Assembly: GCA_965200505.1 (NCBI GenBank)
Contig: OZ241343.1
Location: 2,170,001-2,234,000 of the forward strand
Reading direction: 5' to 3'
Source of the DNA: VXNE01 sp965200505
GTDB lineage: Bacteria; Pseudomonadota; Gammaproteobacteria; Pseudomonadales; Azotimanducaceae
DNA length: 64,000 bases
Part shown: positions 15,663 to 24,603 of the stretch, in pieces
Position numbering within the stretch: the stretch's first letter is position 1
Layout: each line of letters opens with the position of its first letter
Program-made: the position numbers and the translations under genes
The notes under the pieces: model-generated
What the model was told of the DNA's origin: nothing
The model's database searches: none
Seen by the model: only the letters and a program-made list of their open reading frames with translations

Positions 15663-18452
15663 TTACTTGACGAGCCGCGGGCCAAGCTCTTGTGCCTTTG
15701 CGATCTCCGCGGCCGTCATGTTCGCGGCGACTATTGCTAGCGTTTCCTTTGCAGGCTCCAGTCCCTGTGCGGCTGCGAGACTCAGCCAAGTATAGGCTCG
15801 CAGGGTGTCTATCGGGACGCCCTCCCCGTTGGCGTAGCTGACCCCGAGGCTGCATTGGGCCTCTGCGTATCCCTGTTCGGCGGCGCTGCGGAACCATCGG
15901 AAAGCTTCGCGGTGGTCCTGTGGGACACCCTCGCCATTGGCGTGGCTGCACCCCAAGTTGTATTGGGCCTCGGCATGTCCCTGCTCCGCGGCGCTGCGGT
16001 ACCAGCGGACGGCTTCGCGGTGGTCGCGGGCGACGCCCCAGCCGCTGTAGTACATGACTCCCAAGTTGTACTGGGCCCGTGCGTGTCCCTGTTCGGCGGC
16101 GCTGTGGTACCACCGTGCGGCTTCGCGGTGGTCGGTTGAGACGCCCCTGCCGGTGGCATGCGCGACTCCCAAGTTGTACTGGGCCTCGGCGTGTCCCTGT
16201 TCGGCGGCGTTGTGGAACCACCGTGCGGCTTCGCGGTGGTCGGTTGAGACGCCCCTGCCGGTGGCATGCGCGACTCCCAAGTTGTACTGGGCCTCGGCGT
16301 GTCCCTGCTCGGCGGCGCTACGGAACCATCGGAGGGCTTCGAGGTGGTCGGTTGGAACACCCTCGCCATTAGCGTAGCTGACCCCCAAGCCGTTCTGGGC
16401 CTCGGCGACTCCCTGTTCAGCGGCGCTGTGGAACCACCGGGCGGCTTCGCGGTGGTCGCGGGCGACGCCACAGCCGTTGTAGTACATGCCTCCCAAGTTG
16501 CACTGGGCGAATGCGTGTCCCTGTTCGGCGGCGCTGTGGTACCACTGGACGGCTTGGCGGTGATCCTGTGGGACACCCTCGCCGTTGGCGTAGCTGACCC
16601 CCAAGCTGTTCTGGGCCTCGGCGACTCCCTGCTCGGCAGCGCTGCGGAACCACCGGATGGCTTCGCGGTGGTTGGGTGGGAGGCCCTCGCCCTTGTAGTA
16701 CATGTCTCCCAAGTTGTACTGGGCCTGCTTAAGTCCCTGCTCGGCGGCTCGGCGGAACGACCGGATGGCTTCGCGATGGTCCCGCGGGACGCCCACGCCG
16801 GTACGATAAGCGAGCCCCAAGTTGTTCTGGGCACCTGCGTGTTCCTGCTCAGCGGCCTTGCGGTACCAGCGAACAGCTTCGCTTTGATCCTGCGCGACGC
16901 CTTCTCCCGTCTTGTACATGTTGCCCAACAAGGTCTGTGCCTCCGCGTGTCCCTGCTGGGCGGCTTTGATGAGCCAACGGGCAGCTTCGCGGTGATCTTG
17001 GGTGACGCCTTCGCCACTGTAGTACATGAAACCGAACCTGAAATGTACCGCCGCTTCCCCGTACTTCGTCAAGGCTTCCATTAGTGCCGGCGAAGGCTCG
17101 ATGTGCGCAGTGGAGGAGGGTGCGACGGGTGGAACTAGGGGCGGTGCCGCAACCTTGTAGCGCCGCGAAGCGGGTGTTGGCGCGGCATCGGCGTCAGACT
17201 CCGCAAACTGCGCGAGCCACTCGCCCACTGATTGTGGCCGTTCCGCCTCGATGACCCGTAGGCCCTTGTCCACCGCTTCAAGGAACGCCAGCGAGTAATC
17301 CGCAATGCCCTCATCGGCCAAGCTCGGCAACGGGTCACCTCGCGAGCGCAGCAACTCGCCTTGCCTTCGCGGTGCCTCGACGGGTGCTGTGCCGGTGATG
17401 GCGCGATAGCACAGGGCGCTGAGCGCGTAGACATCTGTCCAGGGGCCCTGCTTCCCGGCGCTCTCGTACTGCTCCGGGGGCGAGTAGCCGGCCGAGGCGA
17501 TGGCCGTCACGCTGCGCGAACGGTACCCCAGCGCCTGCCGCGCCGAGCCGAAGTCCAGCAGCACCGGCGTTTCGTCCGAGCGGCGCACGAACACGTTGGC
17601 GGGTTTGACGTCCCGGTGCAGGAAGCCGGCGGTATGCACTTCGCGCAGCCCGTCCGCCAGCGGCAGCGCGATGCGGCGCAACTGCGCCTCGGTGAGGGTG
17701 CCGTGGCGTCTCAGCAGGGCGTCCAACGGCTCGCCGTCTTCATAGTCCATGACGATGTAGGCGGTGCGGTTGGCCTCGAAGCAGTCCCGCACACGCACCA
17801 CGTTGGGATGCTGGAAGCGGGCGAGGGTGCGGGCTTCTTCTAGGAAGCGCTCAAGGCCCCACTCGAAGCCCTCGCGGTCTCCGGCGGACTTCGGGTGTAC
17901 CTCGGTGCCGTCGCGCATGGCGACCTCGTTCGGCAGGTACTCCTTCACCGCCACCTGCACGCCGAGGCCGCCGTGCTCGCACAGGTAGGTGACGCCGAAA
18001 CCGCCCACGCCGAGCACACGCTCGATGTGGTAGCCGTTGAGCCAAGTGCCTGTGGGCAACGCGTGGTGATGAGTGGGAGCGGATGCGGCGCGGCGCTCCG
18101 GCGTCTGGCGTTGATGGAGTTCGGATGCGGCTTCTGCCCTAGGCGCGGGTTGCTGGCGGGTCTGCCGCTTGGCGGCGGGTGCCGCGGCGCTGGCCACTTT
18201 GGCACCGTTGGTGCGAGGAGATGCCGCCACAGGCCCAGACTGCTCCGCTGGCCAATCCCGCAACTGCGCCATGGCAGCCCACGCGAGGCCAACGGCAGTT
18301 AGGTCGAATACCAAGAAATCGGGCGAGCCCATGAGCAGGGCGATGCCGCACATCACGCCGCCGGCGACGTGCAATGCACCGCGCTTGGTGGCAACGAAGC
18401 CGACCACGAGGATGGGCGCGGCGTGGGCTAGAGCTAGGATCAGGTAGTTCAC
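15663..18452 (-). CDS. Membrane Ser/Thr protein kinase with 12 Sel1 repeats
   Basis: A 929-residue kinase. It opens with two or three hydrophobic helices (LILALAHAAPILVVGF, GGVMCGIALLMG, LTAVGLAWAAMAQL). A Pro/Ala-rich linker precedes the kinase domain (about residues 140-400): glycine loop GVGGFGV, VAVKEYLPNE with the catalytic Lys, HRDVKPANV, LLDFGSARQ and AGYSPPEQYE. From about residue 480 twelve 36-residue Sel1-like repeats follow, a protein-interaction solenoid. The GTG at 18452 starts the first helix; the frame is open to 18518. It converges on the VWA gene. Its catalytic half is almost identical to that of the kinase at 23.1-24.6 kb. Presumed substrates are ligands of the local FHA domains. 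Confidence 0.88.
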   Translation of the reverse strand: MNYLILALAHAAPILVVGFVATKRGALHVAGGVMCGIALLMGSPDFLVFDLTAVGLAWAAMAQLRDWPAEQSGPVAASPRTNGAKVASAAAPAAKRQTRQQPAPRAEAASELHQRQTPERRAASAPTHHHALPTGTWLNGYHIERVLGVGGFGVTYLCEHGGLGVQVAVKEYLPNEVAMRDGTEVHPKSAGDREGFEWGLERFLEEARTLARFQHPNVVRVRDCFEANRTAYIVMDYEDGEPLDALLRRHGTLTEAQLRRIALPLADGLREVHTAGFLHRDVKPANVFVRRSDETPVLLDFGSARQALGYRSRSVTAIASAGYSPPEQYESAGKQGPWTDVYALSALCYRAITGTAPVEAPRRQGELLRSRGDPLPSLADEGIADYSLAFLEAVDKGLRVIEAERPQSVGEWLAQFAESDADAAPTPASRRYKVAAPPLVPPVAPSSTAHIEPSPALMEALTKYGEAAVHFRFGFMYYSGEGVTQDHREAARWLIKAAQQGHAEAQTLLGNMYKTGEGVAQDQSEAVRWYRKAAEQEHAGAQNNLGLAYRTGVGVPRDHREAIRSFRRAAEQGLKQAQYNLGDMYYKGEGLPPNHREAIRWFRSAAEQGVAEAQNSLGVSYANGEGVPQDHRQAVQWYHSAAEQGHAFAQCNLGGMYYNGCGVARDHREAARWFHSAAEQGVAEAQNGLGVSYANGEGVPTDHLEALRWFRSAAEQGHAEAQYNLGVAHATGRGVSTDHREAARWFHNAAEQGHAEAQYNLGVAHATGRGVSTDHREAARWYHSAAEQGHARAQYNLGVMYYSGWGVARDHREAVRWYRSAAEQGHAEAQYNLGCSHANGEGVPQDHREAFRWFRSAAEQGYAEAQCSLGVSYANGEGVPIDTLRAYTWLSLAAAQGLEPAKETLAIVAANMTAAEIAKAQELGPRLVK
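15755..17070 (-). repeat. Coding tandem repeat: twelve 108-bp Sel1 units
   Basis: Twelve 108-bp units encode the Sel1 solenoid of the kinase, each reading approximately HAEAQYNLGV...DHREA.RW...AAEQG. The units at 16081-16188 and 16189-16296 differ at only two bases, showing a very recent tandem duplication; the others are more diverged. The array boundaries are approximate. Confidence 0.85.
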
Positions 18453-18584
18453 GTCCGTCCCATTCTGCCGAGCTGCTCCGTTCCACCGATCTGCCCCCTG
18501 AAGCCGAGTGGCGGGCATGCTTGTGATCGTTGGCGCTCGATGGCGGTGAGAGTAGCACGCCTGAATCGAAGGTAATCCAGCCTA

Positions 18585-18613
18585 TTGACGCCCGTAGCGT
18601 TACACACTACACT
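18585..18613 (+). promoter_or_regulatory. Sigma-70-like promoter of the large HigA-type gene
   Basis: TTGACG (18585-18590) and TACACT (18608-18613) are spaced by exactly 17 bases, giving transcription from about 18620 and a leader of about 25 bases with GAGGAG before the ATG at 18645. The -10 region lies in TACACACTACACTACA, a repeated TACAC pattern that could serve as an operator for the HTH domain encoded downstream. Confidence 0.6.
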
Positions 18614-18644
18614 ACATGCCACGCTCGACTTCCGAGGAGACACC

Positions 18645-21600
18645 ATGCCACGCGAACAGACGACAGTGGGTCGATACATACGGGATGAGGTGATCCCGCC
18701 TGGCATGTCTGTCACGGACGCCGCAGCCCGCTTGGGAGTGGGCCGCCCCGCGCTGTCGAACCTCCTGAACGGCAAGGCTTCGCTGTCCTCAGGGATGGCT
18801 CTCCGTCTCGAAAGAGCATTCGGAGCGAACAAGGACGCCCTTCTCTGGCGTCAACGCCTGCAGGATGAGGCCAGCCGCAAGGACGAGGAGAAGAGCGTGG
18901 CGGTTCGCCGATTCGTGCCCAGCCTCCTGACGATCAAAGCGGGTGACATCGAACGCTGGGCAGACTCCCATGAAGCTCGCGACCAGCTCCCCGTTCTACT
19001 TCGCCGCTTGGTTCATGAGACGGGGGATGGCCTTGAACGCGTAGACTTCCCTGGCTACGACAACAGCCAGCGCAGGGGATGGGATGGCTGGGTCGAGGCC
19101 AGCACGGCAACGGCATGGATTCCGGAGGGGCGGTCCGGCTGGGAGTTGGGGGCCTCCCAACAGCCGCGCCAAAAGGCAGAGAGCGACTATGCCAAACGAC
19201 TGAGCCTGCCCTTGGCAGACCGACAGCGCTGCACGTTCGTATTCGTAACGCCACGAAACTGGCCGGGAAAGGACGAGTGGGTCAGGCAAAAGGAAAAAGC
19301 CGGCGACGGTTGGAAGGCCGTTAGAGCGTACGACGCCAGCGATCTGGAACAGTGGCTGGAGGAGTCCGTGTCCACTCTAGTCTGGCTCGGAGAAAAGCTG
19401 CCTATAACGCTTCCAGGAGTCGAGACGCTCGACGCGCGGTGGGCTCTTTGGGCCGAGGCCAGTGAGCTACCAATGACGGAGCACATCTTCGAGTCCAACA
19501 TCGCACACTGCGTTGGGCCGTTTCGGAAATGGCTAGAGGCCCCACCAAGTCGCCCCTTCGTCGTTGCCGCCGATTCCAACGAGGAGGCCCTAGCGTTCCT
19601 CGCATGCCTCATCCGGCATGACGACATTCCGGCTGCAAAGCGCGACCTCGCGGTGGTATTCGAGTCTGCTGAATCCCTGACGAGACTGGTGCCTTCAACA
19701 ACTCCGTTCATTCCCATTGCGGCAAATCAAGACGCCCAGGAACGCTTCCCCGTTTTTCACAAGAGGTTCCACTGCGTTGCTACCTCTCCGCGGAACGTGG
19801 CCCACGCCAAACCCGATTTTGTCCTTGATTTGCTGAGCTACGAGGCGTTCAAACACGGTCTTGAGTCCATGGGAATCTCGGACCGACATGAGGTGGGGAG
19901 GCTAGCGCGGGAGTCTGGTCGCTCGCCCACTGTTTTGAGGCGGCGGCTATCTCACATTCCAGCCATCAGGTGCCCTCGGTGGGCCAGCGATAAGAACGTG
20001 ACCCCACGCCTTGTACCGATGTGTTTGGTCGGCGCATGGCATGCCGAGACAAGCGCTGACAAAGAGGTGCTAGCTGCGGTGGCGAAACGCGACTACAAAG
20101 AAATTGAGGAAACTATAACACGACTGCAGGAAACCGAGGATTCCCCCGTGTGGTCAATCGGCCAGCATCGGGGAGTAGTGTCTAAAATAGACGTCCTGTT
20201 CCAGGCGGCACCCTTAATGACAGCACAGGATGTCGAAAACTTTCTCACGATTGCCGAATACGTTCTCTCCGAGGCTGATCCGGCGTTAGAACTTCCCGAA
20301 TCAGATCGGTGGCTGGCGGCCATCTATGGAAAAGTCCCAAACCACTCTGGCGCCTTACGTGATAGCATTTGCGAAACGCTCGTGCTCCTCTCAATTCATG
20401 GCGACGAGTTGTTCAAAGCACGTCTCGGCATCCACGTTGAAGCCGACGTATCGCGGTTGATCGAGCGCCTTCTGACCCCGCTTGGGGAGAACCTACTATC
20501 GCAAGAGCCGAAACTCCCCGTATTCGCGGAAGCGGCCCCGGGCAAATTGCTTGCGATATTGGAGAGTGACTTGAAGAAGGATATACCGGCCGTTTTGGAG
20601 CTCCTCAAACCTATTCACACCGGTCCGTTCGGGCATGATATTCCAGGCGGCCTTCTTTGGGCACTCGAATGTGTTGCGTGGAATCCGCAACACCTTCCCA
20701 AGGTTTGTGTGCTATTGGCAAAGTTGTCGAATGACCGGGGGGACGGCTTCTCGATGGAAGGGCCCCTCGCCAGCCTGAGAGGCATCTTCAACTCTTGGAG
20801 GCCGCAGACCGCTGCGGATTTAGACGACCGCATGTGTGTACTCAAGACACTCGTCAGGCAGTATCCCGACATCGGCTGGCGGCTGTGTTTGGACCAACTG
20901 ATGCTGATGCTAGGGCCGCAGCTCGATACTAACAACTATCGGCCCCGATGGCGTAGCGATGCGAGTGGATTCGGCGGTTTGGCCACACGTCGTGAGCACA
21001 ATGCTTTCAGGCGGTTTGCAGTGGGAACATTGCTTTCATGGCCAAAACACGACCATGATACGCTCGGAGACTTGGTTGAACACATTGAGGCTCTGTCAGA
21101 CCGGGAGCGGTCCAACGTCTGGGATCAGATAGATGCTTGGGCCGATGGCCAGAACGACGAGAAGGCAGTCGCCAAGCTCCGGGAGCGGATCCGGCGTTGC
21201 ACTCTCACGAAGAAAGGACGCCGCAAGGGCCGTGCAACGAGCGACCGAGCTCGCCTCACTTACGAGAGGATTGAGCCTCGTTCCCTAATGGTTCGCCATG
21301 CGTGGCTGTTCGCCGATCCTTGGGTTGAAGAATCGAATGAGGAGATCGAGAACGAAGAGCTTGACATAAGAGCACGGGATGAGAGGATCCACCGCCTCCG
21401 ACAGGATGCGATGATGGAGATTTGGGCGGAGCATGGCCTACAGGGCGCACTGGAGATGGTGGAGGGGAGCAGCGATGGCTATACCGTAGGCCGCTACGTC
21501 GCAAGTTGTCCGGCAGGCGCCGTAGATGTGCTACATGATTGCCTGCCGAGGACCCTAAACGTCGACCAGTTCGATCAATTCCTGCGGGCTTTCATCGCAG

Positions 21601-22697
21601 AACGGGCCTCCTCCGCCGGTTCTGACTTCGTGCTAGACTTGTCGCAGCAAGTCGGCAAAGGGCAATCCGTGCGGTTGTTGCGATGTGCACCGTTCGACAG
21701 AAAGACGTGGCGAGTTCTAGATGGGCTCCCACAGGAGACGCAGACCGAATACTGGCGCACGGTCAATCCCCGCGTTGGCTGGCTTGCAGGCACGGCGAGT
21801 ACAGAGGTTGTTGATGGGCTTCTCAATGCGAAACGTCCTCTGGCTGCTCTCGCCGCAGTGCGGTGGCGATGGGAGTATGTGGAGACGGGTTGCCTCCGAC
21901 GCCTTTTGCAGGCGGTGGCATCAAGCCCAGCACCGGAGGGTACAACTTACTTCGACGTTTCGTATGTGGGAGCAGCGCTGAAGGAGCTCGGATCGCGTCC
22001 TGAGGTTACGATTCGGGAGATGGTGGAGTTGGAGTTCTCCTTCGTCGAAGTGTTGCGCGGAGAGAACGAAATTCCGAATCTCGAACGGCAACTCGCGGCG
22101 TCTCCCGAGCTATTCGTGCAAGCGCTATCCCTTTGCTCGGAGCGTACGGATGGTGGCGAAGACCCGCAAGAATGGAAGATCGAAGACGAAGCTCAGCGAA
22201 GTGCCGTTGCTCGAGGGGCGTATAGCCTACTCGGTAGAGTTGCTAGGATTCCAGGCACCGACGACGATGGTAACGTGCATTGGGAGCCCCTGAAGAGTTG
22301 GCTAAGGGAAACGCGCAAGTTGTGCGAAAAGGTTGGCCGGTCACAGGTGGGTGACTTTTTTGTTGGAGAGTACCTCTCGAAGGCACCTTCAGATGAGGAC
22401 GGCATCTGGCCATGCACCGCTGTGTGTGCCGCCCTTGAGTACTTGGCCAACGAGGATGTCGCTCGGGGATTTACAATTGGCAAGCGCAATTCGCGTGGCC
22501 CATATTTTCGTGCCGGCGAAGGAGGAGACGAAGAACGGGAATTGGCGGCGACGTTTCGTCGATTAGCAGATCATCGCCGGGTCGACTATCTCTTTGCGAG
22601 TAGTGTCCTCGATCACATCGCGCAACGGTACGAGGATGACGGGAAGGATGAAGACATGCGTGCAACTTTGAACAAGCGCTTTAACAAGTGGAACTGA
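18645..22697 (+). CDS. Very large protein with N-terminal HigA-type HTH and a possible nuclease-like region
   Basis: A 1350-residue protein of unknown function. Residues 1-75 are a HigA/XRE-type HTH (VGRYIRDEVIPPGMSVTDAA, then LGVGRPALSNLLNGK and LRLERAFGAN). Residues of about 90-270 hold a conserved-looking block: DFPGYDNSQRRGWDGWVEA, SGWELGAS, FVFVTPRNW and YDASDLEQWLEES. The Asp/Glu pattern in successive strands recalls restriction-endonuclease-like folds, but I cannot confirm catalytic residues. The remaining thousand residues look helical with no motif I recognise. The ATG at 18645 has GAGGAG eight bases upstream. Lower GC and a private promoter suggest acquired cargo, inserted between two kinase genes. 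An antitoxin-like HTH fused to an effector-sized protein suggests a self-regulated defence or toxin module; this is inference. Confidence 0.6.
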   Translation: MPREQTTVGRYIRDEVIPPGMSVTDAAARLGVGRPALSNLLNGKASLSSGMALRLERAFGANKDALLWRQRLQDEASRKDEEKSVAVRRFVPSLLTIKAGDIERWADSHEARDQLPVLLRRLVHETGDGLERVDFPGYDNSQRRGWDGWVEASTATAWIPEGRSGWELGASQQPRQKAESDYAKRLSLPLADRQRCTFVFVTPRNWPGKDEWVRQKEKAGDGWKAVRAYDASDLEQWLEESVSTLVWLGEKLPITLPGVETLDARWALWAEASELPMTEHIFESNIAHCVGPFRKWLEAPPSRPFVVAADSNEEALAFLACLIRHDDIPAAKRDLAVVFESAESLTRLVPSTTPFIPIAANQDAQERFPVFHKRFHCVATSPRNVAHAKPDFVLDLLSYEAFKHGLESMGISDRHEVGRLARESGRSPTVLRRRLSHIPAIRCPRWASDKNVTPRLVPMCLVGAWHAETSADKEVLAAVAKRDYKEIEETITRLQETEDSPVWSIGQHRGVVSKIDVLFQAAPLMTAQDVENFLTIAEYVLSEADPALELPESDRWLAAIYGKVPNHSGALRDSICETLVLLSIHGDELFKARLGIHVEADVSRLIERLLTPLGENLLSQEPKLPVFAEAAPGKLLAILESDLKKDIPAVLELLKPIHTGPFGHDIPGGLLWALECVAWNPQHLPKVCVLLAKLSNDRGDGFSMEGPLASLRGIFNSWRPQTAADLDDRMCVLKTLVRQYPDIGWRLCLDQLMLMLGPQLDTNNYRPRWRSDASGFGGLATRREHNAFRRFAVGTLLSWPKHDHDTLGDLVEHIEALSDRERSNVWDQIDAWADGQNDEKAVAKLRERIRRCTLTKKGRRKGRATSDRARLTYERIEPRSLMVRHAWLFADPWVEESNEEIENEELDIRARDERIHRLRQDAMMEIWAEHGLQGALEMVEGSSDGYTVGRYVASCPAGAVDVLHDCLPRTLNVDQFDQFLRAFIAERASSAGSDFVLDLSQQVGKGQSVRLLRCAPFDRKTWRVLDGLPQETQTEYWRTVNPRVGWLAGTASTEVVDGLLNAKRPLAALAAVRWRWEYVETGCLRRLLQAVASSPAPEGTTYFDVSYVGAALKELGSRPEVTIREMVELEFSFVEVLRGENEIPNLERQLAASPELFVQALSLCSERTDGGEDPQEWKIEDEAQRSAVARGAYSLLGRVARIPGTDDDGNVHWEPLKSWLRETRKLCEKVGRSQVGDFFVGEYLSKAPSDEDGIWPCTAVCAALEYLANEDVARGFTIGKRNSRGPYFRAGEGGDEERELAATFRRLADHRRVDYLFASSVLDHIAQRYEDDGKDEDMRATLNKRFNKWN

Positions 22698-22705
22698 GGA
22701 AGCGC

Positions 22706-22820
22706 GACGTCGAAGCCGCCCACGCCTAGGACGCACACGATGCGGTAGCTACCCAGGGCGAAGGCGGGCGGGAGGTGTGCTTGCGGTCGCCGGCACTCAT
22801 GGTGGGAAGTTAGCACGGGG
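22706..22820 (-). pseudogene. Remnant of a third kinase gene (leader and first ~30 codons)
   Basis: On the minus strand this stretch closely matches the 5' end of the kinase gene at 24603, including the upstream sequence CCCCGTGCTAACTTCCC, the start codon (22800-22798), the segment GSYRI..VLGVGGF and the intervening codons. A one-base deletion shifts the frame shortly after the start, so it cannot be translated correctly. The homology stops inside the glycine-loop codons, eight bases after the stop of the large HigA-type gene, which marks a deletion or insertion junction. Confidence 0.75.
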
Positions 22821-23094
22821 AAGGTGTGGTGCAGTCTATCGTCGCATCGAACGTTGCCGATTCCAAGGGTCGTATCGGCCGCCAGTCGACCACCCTTGAC
22901 GCCTAACTCACGCGGCGCTAGCTTCGCCGCTGCTTGTAGGCTGCGCAAAACCGGCGCTCCGACCATAGCGACGATCAGTTCAGCTTGACGTTGGTAGACA
23001 ACTGTCACTGGCGCGTGGGTAACCTCCCTATCTATCTTCGATAACGCTAAGATACTTACTTTCGACTTGGACGCCAGACATCGCTCACGCGCGT
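22821..23094. other. Intergenic region without recognisable genes
   Basis: About 270 bases between the kinase remnant and the end of the second kinase gene. A minus-strand reading frame crosses it but runs on through the remnant and into the antisense of the large gene, and shows no family features. I see no terminator, RNA or repeat. Confidence 0.4.
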
Positions 23095-24603
23095 TTAGAC
23101 CGAGGATAGAATCAGCGCTGCTGCAAACGTATCGACTGCGGTGTGGAGCTTGGCCATTACCGCCCACCTAGGTGGCCCGCTATAGATGCTTGCGGCCCTC
23201 CAGATCCCGATCTTGGCCAATAGCGACCAAAGGAGCCAGAGAATCAAGGCTGCCAGAATCGCCTCCCGGCTGATGTATCTTACATATCCTTCATACAGCA
23301 CCATGACAGTCGAAGAAGGGGCGATAAGGGCTAGAATCCAAGCCTCATTGTTTCGAGTCGAGAAGCCGAAGATGAAGGCGAAACAAAAACTAGCGACTAC
23401 GTTTCCGGCAACGCCGATGGCCCAGAACATCGTTCTCAAACCCAAACTACCGGTCAATACATCGTGCAAGTACCCCCTAGGACCTAGGCGGCGGCTGGTT
23501 GCTTGAACAGCCGCTTGGGCGAGCTGCTCGTGCGGACTGCTCCGAGTTGGGCCGAGATCGTTTCTCGGTCGTGTCCCGAAGACGTTTTGAATACCCTGCC
23601 ATAATCGTGCCATAGCCGATGAGACGGAACTGCGCGATAGGACTAAAAGTTGCGACTCCGTCGGTGTGCTCAGTCGGGGCGTAGTCGCCTGCTCTTCCCA
23701 CGAGATGGCAGGGGTGTCGCCAATCCGCTCAAGCCACTGATTTAGGACTTGCGGTCGCTGCACCTCGACCAGGCACAGGCCCCAATCCACTGCGTCTAGG
23801 AACCCCTGCGAATAGCCCGGGACGCCAGCCTCGGCCAAGCTCGGTAGTGGGTCACTCCGCGAGCGCAGCATCTCGCCCTGCCGTCGCGGTGCCTCGACTG
23901 GTGCCTTGCCGGTGATTGCCCGATAGCACAGGGCGGAGAGGGCGTAAATGTCCGTCCACGGGCCTTGCTCGCCATCCCGCTCGTACTGCTCCGGCGGCGA
24001 GTAGCCGGCGGACGCGATGGCCGTCACGCTGCGCGATCGGTGCCCCAGCGCCTGCCGTGCGGAGCCGAAGTCCAGCAGCACCGGCGTTTCGTCCGAGCGG
24101 CGCACGAACACGTTGGCGGGTTTGACGTCCCGGTGGAGGAAACCGGCGGCGTGGACTTCGCGCAGGCCGTCCGCTAGCGGCAGCGCGATGCGCCGCAACT
24201 GCGCCTCGGTGAGGGTGCCGTGGCGTCTCAGCAGGGCGTCCAACGGCTCGCCGTCTTCATAGTCCATGACGATGTAGGCGGTGCGGTTGGCCTCGAAGCA
24301 GTCCCGCACACGCACCACGTTGGGATGCCGGTAGCGGGCGACGGTGCGCGCCTCGTCCAAGAAGCGCTCCAGTCCCCACTCGAAGCCCTCGCGGTCTCGG
24401 GCGGACTTCGGGTGTACGTCGGTGCCATCGCGCACGGCGACCTCGTTCGGCAGGTACTCCTTCACCGCCACCTGCACACCGAGGCCGCCGTGCTCGCACA
24501 GGTAGGTGACGCCGAAGCCGCCCACGCCCAGCACGCGCTCGATGCGGTAGCTGCCCAAGGTGAAGCCGGGCGGGAGGGCCTGCTTGTGGTCGTCGGCGCT
24601 CAT
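23095..24603 (-). CDS. Ser/Thr protein kinase with C-terminal membrane domain
   Basis: A 502-residue kinase. The catalytic domain lies near the N-terminus (about residues 15-280) with LGVGGFGVTYLCEHGG, VAVKEYLPNE, HRDVKPANV, DFGSARQ and AGYSPPEQYE. Its DNA is nearly identical over long stretches to the kinase at 15.7-18.5 kb. The tail is different: a Ser-rich linker, then about four hydrophobic helices (FWAIGVAGNVVASFCFAFIF, ILALIAPSSTVMVLY, ILAALILWLLWSLL, DTFAAALILSSV). The ATG at 24603 follows the leader CCCCGTGCTAACTTCCC, which is also kept in the remnant at 22.7-22.8 kb. It has the opposite membrane layout to the other kinase: helices after, not before, the catalytic domain. Confidence 0.87.
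   Translation of the reverse strand: MSADDHKQALPPGFTLGSYRIERVLGVGGFGVTYLCEHGGLGVQVAVKEYLPNEVAVRDGTDVHPKSARDREGFEWGLERFLDEARTVARYRHPNVVRVRDCFEANRTAYIVMDYEDGEPLDALLRRHGTLTEAQLRRIALPLADGLREVHAAGFLHRDVKPANVFVRRSDETPVLLDFGSARQALGHRSRSVTAIASAGYSPPEQYERDGEQGPWTDIYALSALCYRAITGKAPVEAPRRQGEMLRSRSDPLPSLAEAGVPGYSQGFLDAVDWGLCLVEVQRPQVLNQWLERIGDTPAISWEEQATTPRLSTPTESQLLVLSRSSVSSAMARLWQGIQNVFGTRPRNDLGPTRSSPHEQLAQAAVQATSRRLGPRGYLHDVLTGSLGLRTMFWAIGVAGNVVASFCFAFIFGFSTRNNEAWILALIAPSSTVMVLYEGYVRYISREAILAALILWLLWSLLAKIGIWRAASIYSGPPRWAVMAKLHTAVDTFAAALILSSV

Noticed and set aside
4959..18518. Accessory genes of a type VI secretion system (kinase, PP2C and FHA often accompany T6SS)
   Set aside because: No T6SS structural gene (TssB/C, Hcp, VgrG, TssJLM, ClpV) appears in the window, and the channel/VWA/trypsin genes are not T6SS parts.
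22613..23167. Minus-strand frame of 184 codons between the large gene and the second kinase
   Set aside because: It runs from the 3' end of the second kinase gene through the decayed third-kinase remnant and into the antisense of the large gene; its only recognisable part is the kinase glycine-loop remnant.
17400..24600. Insertion sequence or transposon flanked by direct repeats
   Set aside because: The direct repeats are the catalytic halves of two kinase genes; no transposase, integrase or terminal inverted repeats were seen.
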